DNA of 22,198 nucleotides from an uncultured Collinsella sp. (lineage in GTDB: Bacteria; Actinomycetota; Coriobacteriia; Coriobacteriales; Coriobacteriaceae), in assembly GCA_902495545.1 (NCBI GenBank), contig CABUXM010000031.1:1-22198 (forward strand), given 5' to 3'. The position numbers and the translations under genes were made by a program. Numbering within the stretch: position 1 is the stretch's first letter; every line of letters begins with the position of its first letter. Positions 1-7,033 of the stretch are shown here, in pieces. The notes below the pieces were generated by a model. It was not told the origin of the DNA. It saw only the letters and a program-made list of their open reading frames with translations, and made no database searches.

Positions 1-2
1 CG

Positions 3-62
3 AACGTAAAAATCGCCAATTATGGAGACGGTCTCGAACACGTCGACGAAACGATGCGGTAA
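3..62 (+). CDS. C-terminal fragment of an unidentified upstream gene (partial)
   Basis: The frame starting at base 3 is open from the window edge to a TAA at 60-62 and encodes 19 residues ending LEHVDETMR. Its composition is protein-like, unlike the Arg/Ser-rich shadow in the neighbouring frame. The next gene starts 43 bases later with no clear promoter between, so the two could be co-transcribed. In the lactate-oxidation operon of Acetobacterium a permease sits beside the dehydrogenase genes, but nothing in these 19 residues identifies a permease. I do not recognise the family. It could also be chance, since the fragment is short. Confidence 0.4.
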   Translation, partial: NVKIANYGDGLEHVDETMR

Positions 63-105
63 CATCTCCCTGCAAACACTGTAGTTAGCTAAAGGGGGAG
101 TTCGC

Positions 106-1707
106 GTGTCTGCAACCATTAAACCCTTCACCGACGAGTTCGAAGAGTATGGTCGCGATGAGTCTCGCGCATCGGGCGAGGCCTCGAGCATCTCGTTTCC
201 GACGACGGAAGACGAGGTCCGCGCCATTTTGGGAAAGCTCCATGCCGAGTGTGTCCCGGTAACGGTTCAGGGCGCCCGAACCGGCCTTGCCGCCGGTGCC
301 GTGCCCCACGGCGGGCATATCCTCAATACTTCCCGTATGAATCGCTACTTGGGCCTTCGCCGCGATGAACAAGGTCAATTTCTGCTGCGTGTGGAGCCGG
401 GCGTTGTGCTCTCGGAGCTGCGCAAGCAGCTGAGCAAGAAGGTGCTGCCGATCGCTGGTTGGGACCAGGCATCGCTTGAGGCCTACGAGGAGTTCCAAGA
501 GGCCCCGGAGCAGTTTTTTCCCACCGATCCCACCGAGGCGTCTGCCTGTCTGGGCGGCATGGCGGCATGCAACGCCTCCGGCGCCCGCAGCTACGCTTAT
601 GGCCCCATGCGTCCGCATATCACTGGACTCCACGTCGCGCTGGCTGATGGCGATTTGCTTGAGCTTCAGCGCGGCGAGGCTTTTGCCCGGGGCCGCCACT
701 TATCGCTCGTGACGGCAGCGGGCCGTACACTCGAGCTCGATCTTCCCGGCTATACCATGCCCAAGACAAAAAATGCCTCGGGCTATTTCGTTGCGGACGA
801 AATGGACGCCATCGACCTCTTTATCGGCGCTTGTGGCACGCTCGGCGTTATCACCGAGCTCGAGATTGCCCTGCAGGCGGCACCTGCGGTCGTTTGGGGC
901 GTGAGCTGTTTCTTTGACAGCGAAGACAAGGCCGTGTCCTTCACCGATTCCGTGCGCCCAGTCCTGTCCCATGCGGCTGCCATCGAGTACTTCGATGCTG
1001 GCGCCCTGGATATCCTGCGTCGTCAGCGTGAGCAGTCGACCGCGTTCGCCTCGCTGCCGGCGCTCGACAAAGAGGCCAAGGTCTGTGTCTACGTGGAGCT
1101 CGACTGCGACGACGAAGTTCAGGCGACTGAGGAGCTGTATCACTTGGGGTGGGTACTGGAGCTTGCGGGCGGCAGCGACGATGCGACATGGGTCGCGCGC
1201 ACCGAGGTCGATCGCGAGTGCCAGCGGTTCTTCCGCCATGCGGTCCCCGAGAGCGTCAATATGCTTATCGACGAGCGTCGCCGCACGGATCCCACCATCA
1301 CCAAACTGGGTTCGGACATGTCGGTGCCCAATGCACGCCTTGCCGATGTCGTGGCCCTCTATCGCCGCACACTGGCCGAAAGTGGGCTTGAATCTGCTGC
1401 CTGGGGGCACATCGGTAACAACCATCTGCATGTGAACATCCTGCCGCGCGATGCGCAGGACTACCGTCGCGGTGGCGAGCTGTTTGCCCAGTGGGCTGCG
1501 GAGGTAACGGCTATGGGCGGTGCCGTTTCTGCCGAGCACGGCGTCGGCAAGATCAAGGCGGGCTTCTTAGAGACGATGTACGGTCACGAGGCCATGGTCG
1601 AGTCGGCGCGGCTCAAGCTCCAGCTCGATCCCGACGGGCAGCTGGGTCGCGGCAACCTGTTTTCGGAGAAGCTCTTGGATGAGCTCGTCCAGAAAGGGGG
1701 CGCGTGA
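106..1707 (+). CDS. FAD-linked 2-hydroxyacid (probable D-lactate) dehydrogenase, GlcD/LctD-like
   Basis: A 533-aa flavoprotein of the vanillyl-alcohol-oxidase/GlcD family. The start is GTG at 106, five bases after a GGGGGAG SD (94-100). The PCMH-type FAD-binding domain covers about residues 28-260, with a QGARTGLAAG loop (55-64), FPTDP...GGM (138-152) and GTLGVIT (244-250). The C-terminal FAD-oxidase domain follows, with a metal/substrate motif HIGNNHLHVN (435-444) and SAEHGVGKIK (475-484). Residues about 115-137 form an insertion before FPTDP, and the protein is longer than typical 460-aa GlcD/LctD. It lies directly before etfB and etfA, so the likely electron acceptor is the Etf pair rather than oxygen or quinone. 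By analogy with LctBCD of Acetobacterium woodii it should oxidise lactate to pyruvate in the cytoplasm. Glycolate or another 2-hydroxyacid is possible; the sequence alone does not fix the substrate. Confidence 0.85.
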   Translation: MSATIKPFTDEFEEYGRDESRASGEASSISFPTTEDEVRAILGKLHAECVPVTVQGARTGLAAGAVPHGGHILNTSRMNRYLGLRRDEQGQFLLRVEPGVVLSELRKQLSKKVLPIAGWDQASLEAYEEFQEAPEQFFPTDPTEASACLGGMAACNASGARSYAYGPMRPHITGLHVALADGDLLELQRGEAFARGRHLSLVTAAGRTLELDLPGYTMPKTKNASGYFVADEMDAIDLFIGACGTLGVITELEIALQAAPAVVWGVSCFFDSEDKAVSFTDSVRPVLSHAAAIEYFDAGALDILRRQREQSTAFASLPALDKEAKVCVYVELDCDDEVQATEELYHLGWVLELAGGSDDATWVARTEVDRECQRFFRHAVPESVNMLIDERRRTDPTITKLGSDMSVPNARLADVVALYRRTLAESGLESAAWGHIGNNHLHVNILPRDAQDYRRGGELFAQWAAEVTAMGGAVSAEHGVGKIKAGFLETMYGHEAMVESARLKLQLDPDGQLGRGNLFSEKLLDELVQKGGA

Positions 1708-1709
1708 AG

Positions 1710-2525
1710 ATGAGCGATTTCCATATGGTGGTGTGCGTCAAGGCCGTGCCGGGCAGCACCGAGGTCAAGATGGACCCCAAGACCAATACCATCGTGCGCG
1801 ATGGCAAGCAGACGGTCATTAATCCCTTTGATGCGAGCGCTTTGGAATGCGCGCTGGCGCTGAAAGACGACTTTATCGGCTTTGGCATGGACGTGCGCGT
1901 AACGGTGGTGTCGATGGGCATCCCCGCGACCGAGTTGCTGCTGCGCGACTGCATCGCTCGAGGTGCCGACGACGCGCTGCTGCTGACCGATCGCGCCTTT
2001 GCGGGTGCCGATACCCTGGCGACCACCTATGCTCTCAAATGCGGCATCGAGGCGCTCGACGAGGACTTCGACCTGCTCATCTGCGGCAAGATGGCGGTGG
2101 ATGGCGATACGGCCCAGATTGGCCCCGAGCTTGCCGGTGCCTTTGAGATTCCCTGCGTGACCGACGTGAGCTGCGTGCAAAGCGCGGGCTTTACGACGTG
2201 TGGCTCGCTGGCGCTCGTTCACGGATGCGATGCCGGCGAGGAGACGGTCTATCTTGAGATGCCGTGTGCGATGACGACTGCCAAGGAGATTGGCCAGTTG
2301 CGTATGCCGAGTATTGCCGGTATTCGCGCGGCGGAGGAGGCGGACGTGCGCGTGGTCAGTGCCGCCGACGTGAACGCCGACCCCGCGCGTTGCGGTCTTG
2401 CCGGGTCGCCGACACAGGTCGTGCGCTCGTTTGTGCCCGACCGTGACCAAACGTGCGAGGACGTTGACGGAACGGCGTCCGAGCAGGCGGCAAAACTTGC
2501 CAAGATTATCGAGGGGATGGCATAG
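1710..2525 (+). CDS. etfB: Electron transfer flavoprotein beta subunit (LctB-like)
   Basis: A 271-aa EtfB. It opens with the family's hydrophobic strand and VPGS turn (MVVCVKAVPGS), then has NPFDASALE and the nucleotide-binding segment VDGDTAQIGPELAG in mid-protein. EtfB pairs with EtfA and passes electrons between flavins. In bifurcating Etfs this subunit also carries the FAD that reacts with NAD(H). Two starts are possible. GTG at 1704 overlaps the upstream TGA in the common GTGA arrangement, but lies only 3 bases from the GGGGG of the SD at 1691-1700. ATG at 1710 sits 9 bases from it and is preferred. The stop abuts the etfA start, so the three genes form one translationally coupled operon. 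Confidence 0.92.
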   Translation: MSDFHMVVCVKAVPGSTEVKMDPKTNTIVRDGKQTVINPFDASALECALALKDDFIGFGMDVRVTVVSMGIPATELLLRDCIARGADDALLLTDRAFAGADTLATTYALKCGIEALDEDFDLLICGKMAVDGDTAQIGPELAGAFEIPCVTDVSCVQSAGFTTCGSLALVHGCDAGEETVYLEMPCAMTTAKEIGQLRMPSIAGIRAAEEADVRVVSAADVNADPARCGLAGSPTQVVRSFVPDRDQTCEDVDGTASEQAAKLAKIIEGMA

Positions 2526-3731
2526 ATGAGCGGACTGATTATCGATAGCGAAGCCTGTATCGGCTGCGGTCGCTGCGTTCGCGCCTGTGCCTCGGGCGGC
2601 ATCGTAGTGGAAGGCGAGCGACCCAGCCGATGCGCCCGCGTAACCGACGGCTGCATCCTATGCGGTGGGTGCGTCGACGCCTGCCCTGTCAACGCTATCT
2701 CGATCGAGCGTGACGAGGCCGCTGGTGCGGTTGACCTCGATGCGTATCGAGACATTTGGGTATTCGTGCAGACCGACGAGCACGATACGGTGACTCCCGT
2801 TGCCTATGAGCTTATGGGCAAGGGCCGCGAGCTTGCCGATGCGCGCGGCTGCCGTCTGGTGGCACTGGTCGGTATGGGTCCCGAGGGTTCTCTCGGCGAC
2901 CTGGAGCATCTGGTTTGCGCGGGCGCCGACGAAGTCCTGGCCTGTCGCGACGAGCGCCTGCGCCAAAACGATGCGGAGGTCTACGCCCGCTTGATCTGCG
3001 ATTTGGTAGCCGAATGCAAACCCGAGGCCATCCTATACGGTGCGACCGCCTTTGGCCGCGAACTGGCACCCGGCGTTGCCGTGCGCTTGCAGACGGGCCT
3101 TACGGCTGACTGCACCGTACTTTCGATGGATACGGAGACGGGACTGCTGCAACAGACGCGTCCGGCGTTTGGCGGCAACCTAATGGCCACCATCGTCTGC
3201 CCCAATCATCGTCCCCAGATGGCAACGGTTCGTCCCGGCATCTTTAAGGCGCCCGACTTTGACTACAACCGCTCTGGCACGATCACCCAGATATCGCTTG
3301 CGGATGATGCTAAGGCCCGTGTCGAGATCTCGATTCCCGCCGAGGAGTGGGGGCGGCAGGCTTCGATCGCCGATGCCGAGCGCCTGGTCGTGGTGGGTCG
3401 CGGCATTGGTTCCAAGAAAAACCTGCCGCTGATGCGAAGGCTCGCCGAGGCTCTGGGAGCCGAGCTTGGTTGCACGCGACCTGTCGTGGAGGCCGGCTGG
3501 TTGGAGTATCGCCATCAGATTGGCCAGACCGGCGTATCGGTTTCGCCCAAGCTTCTCGTGAGTATCGGTGTTTCGGGCGCCATCCAGCATCTTGCCGGCA
3601 TCGGTGGGGCGGAGTGCATTATCGCCATCAATGAGGACCCGGATGCCCCCATTTTCGGCGCTGCCCAGTACAAGGTTGTTGGGGACGCCGTCGAGGTCGT
3701 CGAGGAGCTGCTGGCCCAGCTTGAGCGCTAG
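2526..3731 (+). CDS. etfA: Electron transfer flavoprotein alpha subunit with N-terminal 2[4Fe-4S] ferredoxin domain (LctC-like)
   Basis: A 401-aa fusion. Residues 1-60 form a bacterial ferredoxin domain with two cysteine sets (C11, C14, C17, C21 and C43, C46, C49, C53), enough for two 4Fe-4S clusters. In the first set the usual Pro after the last Cys is Ala. The rest is EtfA: an N-terminal Rossmann-like domain and a C-terminal FAD domain with QIGQTGVSVSPK and SIGVSGAIQH, ending in the IFGAAQYKVVGD segment. Plain EtfA is about 320 aa, and the ferredoxin extension is typical of Etfs that work with low-potential ferredoxin. The ATG directly follows the etfB stop, with GAGGGG 9 bases upstream. 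Inferred role: ferredoxin entry point of a confurcating lactate dehydrogenase complex. Confidence 0.92.
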   Translation: MSGLIIDSEACIGCGRCVRACASGGIVVEGERPSRCARVTDGCILCGGCVDACPVNAISIERDEAAGAVDLDAYRDIWVFVQTDEHDTVTPVAYELMGKGRELADARGCRLVALVGMGPEGSLGDLEHLVCAGADEVLACRDERLRQNDAEVYARLICDLVAECKPEAILYGATAFGRELAPGVAVRLQTGLTADCTVLSMDTETGLLQQTRPAFGGNLMATIVCPNHRPQMATVRPGIFKAPDFDYNRSGTITQISLADDAKARVEISIPAEEWGRQASIADAERLVVVGRGIGSKKNLPLMRRLAEALGAELGCTRPVVEAGWLEYRHQIGQTGVSVSPKLLVSIGVSGAIQHLAGIGGAECIIAINEDPDAPIFGAAQYKVVGDAVEVVEELLAQLER

Positions 3732-4540
3732 GCGCGCGCCAGCCAGTCGCGCATCTCGTCCTTTAGGCGGCTCCAGGTTGCCTGCGTGGCGGGGTCGGTA
3801 AAGGGCTGTGTAATGCCAAAGGGCGCGTCGAGCAGGCGGTGGATATCACCCTGTTCGCGCGCCAGCGCACGGCTTGCCGGATAGACGAGCTCAAACATAA
3901 AGCAGATAAGCCCCACCAAGAAGTCGGCGGGCTCATCGCGCTCATCGCGTGCGACGCAGCGGTGCTCGTCAAAGGCGGCAAGTGTCGGCGACGAGAAACG
4001 GCTGCCGAGAAACGTCTTCTCGTCCACCTTGAGGATAGTGTCGACGGTGCTGTCGGCGATGGTGCGCATAATGTCGATCTTGTCACCATCGCGCACGATA
4101 TCGCAGAAGCTTCGCGTGCGCACGTCGAGCTGCGCGGGTAGACGGAAATCGCTGTGATAGGCAATGCTCGCTCGGATGAGCTCATCTTCTGCCGGGTCAT
4201 CGATAAAGTCGCGGATGCTCGTTACGGCGGGTGCATCGGCGGGATTCTCGCCAAAGAGGACCTCGATGCCCAGCGCCGCATGGCTCATGCTCTCGGCGTC
4301 CTTAAAGGTGTCCCAGCGTCGCAGCTGCTCGAAGCGGCCCATATCGTGTAGCAGGCCGCAAAGCCATGCCAGGTCAATATCTTCTGACGACCAGCCCTGC
4401 TCGCGCGCTACGGCATCGCATGCCTCGGCCACGTGGTACGTATGCTCGATTTTGAGCGCGATGCGTGGGTTGGTGGCGTCGTAGGCATCGGTGTAGCTTT
4501 TGAAGGCCGCGCGCGCCCGGTCTCGATCGATAGCTGTCAT
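3728..4540 (-). CDS. HD-domain protein, putative phosphohydrolase
   Basis: A 270-aa soluble protein with the metal-binding pattern of the HD superfamily: H33/H36 in an IEHTYHV segment, the paired HD at 65-66 in LLHDMGRF, H87, and later DGDKID (151-156). These residues bind divalent metals in phosphatases and phosphodiesterases. The substrate cannot be told from sequence; nucleotides or second messengers are usual for the family. The start is ATG at 4540, with AGGAAG five bases upstream on the minus strand. Its stop codon overlaps the etfA stop by four bases on the opposite strand, so the two convergent transcripts have no room for a dedicated terminator. It is divergent from azlC, sharing a 126-base upstream region. 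Confidence 0.85.
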   Translation of the reverse strand: MTAIDRDRARAAFKSYTDAYDATNPRIALKIEHTYHVAEACDAVAREQGWSSEDIDLAWLCGLLHDMGRFEQLRRWDTFKDAESMSHAALGIEVLFGENPADAPAVTSIRDFIDDPAEDELIRASIAYHSDFRLPAQLDVRTRSFCDIVRDGDKIDIMRTIADSTVDTILKVDEKTFLGSRFSSPTLAAFDEHRCVARDERDEPADFLVGLICFMFELVYPASRALAREQGDIHRLLDAPFGITQPFTDPATQATWSRLKDEMRDWLARA

Positions 4541-4666
4541 AATGACTTCCTAAAAAGTTGTGTCTTTCGATCCGGTGGCAATTGTAGGTGAACTCGGTTG
4601 CTGTCGGATGATGATTCTGCCGTGTCGCTACATGCGGTTCGGAGACCTTGTCAGGATGAGAAACGT
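4541..4666. promoter_or_regulatory. Divergent upstream region of the HD gene and azlC
   Basis: This 126-base gap separates two divergent starts and must hold promoters for both unless they are transcribed from elsewhere. I could not find a -35/-10 pair close to consensus on either strand. The only clear signals are the two SDs: AGGAAG for the minus-strand gene and AGGA at 4653-4656 for azlC. A TTG at 4598 in the azlC frame would extend that protein by 23 polar residues, but has no SD and the extension does not resemble AzlC, so the region is treated as non-coding. Confidence 0.4.
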
Positions 4667-5359
4667 ATGGTGCTCAAAATCGTTAGAACCGTCTGGCCAG
4701 TGATGCTTACCTATGTTGCAATAGGCGCGCCGTGCGGAATGATCATGGGGCAGACGGGAATGGAGCCCTGGATGGTCTTTGCCCTGAGCAGCACGTTTGT
4801 GACGGGCAGCGGCCAGTTTATGATCTGCAATCTTTGGCTGGCGGGTGTACCGGCGCCTTCGATTATCGCGAGCGTTGCCGCCATCTCCTCGCGTTTTGCG
4901 CTTTACTCGGCATCGATCGCGCCGCATCTGACGGGTGCCTCGAAGCGTCAGACGCTGGCTGTTGCCGCGACACTTACCGAGGAGGCATATGGCATCTCGC
5001 TTGCCAAGTTGGTTGAAGGGGAGGATTGGGGCCCGCGCGAGTCCTTTGTGCTCAACGTGATCCTCATCGCAACATGGGGCGTTTCGTGTACGATGGGCGC
5101 CATCGTCGGCGCCGTTGTCGATGTTCCCACCGCCATTGCAGCTTTTGTCTGCACCTCGCTCTTTATCTGCCTGCTCTTTTCGCAGCGGCTGTCGCGCGGC
5201 AACGTTGTCGCGGCGGTTTCGGGCGCGGTGTCCGTCGCCGTATGCAAGTTCTTGGGGTGGACGAATATCGCCGTGCCTGCAAGCGTGCTCGTCGGCGTTG
5301 CCGCGGCGCTTGTGTGCGATGCTCTCGCCGAAGGAAGGGATGCTCGCGATGCCCGTTAA
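4667..5359 (+). CDS. azlC: AzlC family branched-chain amino acid exporter, large subunit
   Basis: A 230-aa membrane protein. The family hallmark is clear near the N terminus: a GAPCGMIMGQTG turn, FALSSTFVTGSGQF, and SSRFALYSASIAPHL before the central loop (the AzlC pattern S..f.GaaQF...R..LYsasl.p). Several further hydrophobic helices follow. AzlC with AzlD forms an exporter of branched-chain amino acids or analogues in the cytoplasmic membrane. ATG at 4667 was chosen because the family motif begins almost at once after MVLKIVRTVWP and an AGGA lies 10 bases upstream. The end overlaps azlD by 11 bases, indicating translational coupling. Confidence 0.9.
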   Translation: MVLKIVRTVWPVMLTYVAIGAPCGMIMGQTGMEPWMVFALSSTFVTGSGQFMICNLWLAGVPAPSIIASVAAISSRFALYSASIAPHLTGASKRQTLAVAATLTEEAYGISLAKLVEGEDWGPRESFVLNVILIATWGVSCTMGAIVGAVVDVPTAIAAFVCTSLFICLLFSQRLSRGNVVAAVSGAVSVAVCKFLGWTNIAVPASVLVGVAAALVCDALAEGRDARDAR

Positions 5360-5672
5360 TGAGTTTTTGGTCCTGTGGCTGTCGTCGTGGGCGGCCATCG
5401 CATTTTTCCGCATTGCCCCAGTGTTTGCCTTGCGCGGGAGAACGCTGTCGCCCCGCGTTACCGAGGCCTTGGGTTATATTCCGCCCGCTGCCTTTGCGGC
5501 ACTGGTCGCTAACGATTTGATAAGCCCTGGCGCTTTCGACGCCGGCTTGTGGCAGGGCTTGATTCCCTGGATTGCGGCTGCCGGTGTCGTGGCGGTGGCA
5601 ATCAAGACAAAATCGATGCTGTGGTGCTGCGTCTCGGGCATCGTACTCTATATTGTCTTGAGCCTTATATAG
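5349..5672 (+). CDS. azlD: AzlD family branched-chain amino acid exporter, small subunit
   Basis: A 107-aa protein with three to four hydrophobic segments. It fits the AzlD pattern well: FRIAPVFALRGRTLSPRV followed by GYIPPAAFAALVAND, matching the family's R.lP.l.lrgr.lp......yvPpAvlaAlv. It is the small partner of AzlC. ATG at 5349 is preferred (AAGGG nine bases upstream); ATG at 5340 would add three residues. A longer in-frame extension back to 5115 lies inside azlC and is not real. The gene overlaps azlC by 11 bases and ends the operon; no strong terminator was seen behind it. Confidence 0.9.
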   Translation: MPVNEFLVLWLSSWAAIAFFRIAPVFALRGRTLSPRVTEALGYIPPAAFAALVANDLISPGAFDAGLWQGLIPWIAAAGVVAVAIKTKSMLWCCVSGIVLYIVLSLI

Positions 5673-5746
5673 GGCTGGCGTCGCGGGCGCCGAATCTCGT
5701 TCCATCCCAACTTGTAGAATTTCTCACCGAGCCGGTCTGCTTCTTC

Positions 5747-5811
5747 TGGTACCATGGTCAAACTTTACTGTAGCAAAGCGTGACGTGGGCTTTTGTTCCG
5801 CGTCAGCGGAA
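5747..5811 (+). promoter_or_regulatory. Palindromes and leader hairpin upstream of the kdgT-like gene
   Basis: Two overlapping 8-bp palindromes, TGGTACCA (5747-5754) and ACCATGGT (5751-5758), lie 69 bases before the permease start. Nearer the gene, TTCCGC (5796-5801) and GCGGAA (5806-5811) form a perfect 6-bp stem with a GTCA loop, two bases before the GGGGG SD at 5814-5818. A possible -10 (TAGAAT, 5715-5720) lies upstream, without a convincing -35. The arrangement would suit a repressor operator plus a structured leader, but no regulator gene is adjacent and the binding factor is unknown. Confidence 0.35.
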
Positions 5812-5822
5812 ATGGGGGTTTC

Positions 5823-6845
5823 ATGGCACAGGAAGCGACCGCCAACGAGCAAAAGAAATTCAAGGTACCGCGTATCCCGGGTGACATCATGATCTATCCC
5901 ATGATCGTTGGCCTTTTGCTCAACACTTTCTGTCCGCAGGTCTTTGAGATCGGCGGCTTCTTTACGGCTGCCTGCCGCGGCGGCTCCAATACCATCGTCG
6001 CTGCGATCCTGCTCTTCGTGGGTGCCGGCATCAGCTTTAAGTCCACGCCGAGCGCTATCAAGACTGGCATCGTCGTACTGATCCCCAAGCTTGTTGTTGC
6101 GGCCGCCCTTGGCTTGGGTGTGGCATATTTCTTTAACGACTACTTCCTGGGCCTGAGCTCCGTGTCTATCATCGGTGGCATCACGTTTTGCAACATGGCG
6201 CTCTATACGGGCATCATGGGCGAGTTCGGCGATGAGTCCGAGCAAGGCGCCGTCGGTATCCTGTTCTTTACGGCCGGCCCCGCCGTCACGATGATCATCC
6301 TCGGTGTCTCGGGTCTCGCTAACATCCCCGTCGGCACCATCATCGGATCCATCCTGCCGCTTGTTATCGGCATGGTCCTGGGCAACTTGTTCCCGTTTAT
6401 CAAAAACCTGCTGGTTCCCGGCGCCAATCCCGCGATCGCTGTCATCGGTTTTCAGCTCGGTGCCTCCATGAGCCTGACGAGCTTTATCACCGGCGGTATT
6501 TCCGGCATCTTGCTGGGCCTTATCACGCTGTTTGTCGTCGGTCCTATCACCTTTGCGTTCGAACGCCTGTGCGGCGGCAATGGCAAGGCGGCCGTGGCTT
6601 GCTCTACTATTGCTGGCACGGCCATGACCACACCGGTTGCCCTCGCCGAGGTTGCACCGCGCTACGCCGAGCTTGCGCCCACCGCGTACGCCCAGATCGC
6701 CACCGCCGTTATCATCACGGCAATCATGGCTCCGATTCTGACCGGCTGGGTCGACAAGAAGTTTTGCCAGGGCAAGGAGGATCTGTCGCCTGCCGGTGTC
6801 GAGGCCATCGAGGAGGCCGTCGCGACCGACATCGACGGCGAGTAG
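5823..6845 (+). CDS. kdgT: 2-keto-3-deoxygluconate permease (KdgT family)
   Basis: A 340-aa polytopic membrane protein with about ten hydrophobic segments. It follows E. coli KdgT through its length: an N-terminal PGDIMIYPMIVG segment, GAGISFKSTPSAIK, MTMIILG-type helix (TMIILGVSGLANIP), the GNL loop after LPLVIGMVLG, GGNGKAAVACSTIAGTA near residue 250, and TPVALAEVAPRY. KdgT imports 2-keto-3-deoxygluconate, a product of pectin and uronate breakdown, by proton symport. ATG at 5823 was preferred over an upstream TTG (5793), which would start inside the leader hairpin. The gene stands alone: no kdgK, kdgA or pectinolytic gene is in the window, so its substrate is assigned from family membership only. 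Confidence 0.88.
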   Translation: MAQEATANEQKKFKVPRIPGDIMIYPMIVGLLLNTFCPQVFEIGGFFTAACRGGSNTIVAAILLFVGAGISFKSTPSAIKTGIVVLIPKLVVAAALGLGVAYFFNDYFLGLSSVSIIGGITFCNMALYTGIMGEFGDESEQGAVGILFFTAGPAVTMIILGVSGLANIPVGTIIGSILPLVIGMVLGNLFPFIKNLLVPGANPAIAVIGFQLGASMSLTSFITGGISGILLGLITLFVVGPITFAFERLCGGNGKAAVACSTIAGTAMTTPVALAEVAPRYAELAPTAYAQIATAVIITAIMAPILTGWVDKKFCQGKEDLSPAGVEAIEEAVATDIDGE

Positions 6846-6868
6846 TAAGCGCTACCAATCAATGATGC

Positions 6869-6890
6869 CGGCGTGCAATTCACGCCGTTT
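6869..6890 (+). terminator. Hairpin terminator behind the kdgT-like gene
   Basis: CGGCGTG (6869-6875) and CACGCCG (6881-6887) make a perfect 7-bp GC-rich stem around a CAATT loop, followed by TTT. It begins 24 bases after the permease stop. The T-run is short, so termination may need the second hairpin just behind it. Confidence 0.5.
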
Positions 6891-6970
6891 GAGCGCCCGA
6901 ACGAAAGCTGTCTTGCAGTGACGTTCGGGCGCTCTGCTACTATTCCCTTTACCCCTGCGGAGTAGGGGGT
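6891..6970 (+). terminator. Second and third hairpins between kdgT and the GGDEF gene
   Basis: GAGCGCCCGAACG (6891-6903) pairs perfectly with CGTTCGGGCGCTC (6922-6934): a 13-bp stem with an 18-base loop, the longest perfect inverted repeat I found in the window. The sequence after it is pyrimidine-rich but not a pure T-tract. A third hairpin, CCCCT (6952-6956) with AGGGG (6964-6968), is followed by GTGTTTGTTG. Together with the hairpin at 6869 they give three consecutive structures. They may be a compound terminator, or a leader element of the next gene, which starts at 7034. Confidence 0.5.
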
Positions 6971-7033
6971 GTTTGTTGCTCAGGCTCGAATCGGGAGATT
7001 CTGACCGCTTGGATATTGAAGGGATGGCGTCTA

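Noticed and set aside
4598..4666. TTG-initiated extension of azlC
   Set aside because: No SD before 4598, and the 23 extra residues are polar and unlike AzlC; ATG at 4667 fits the family start.
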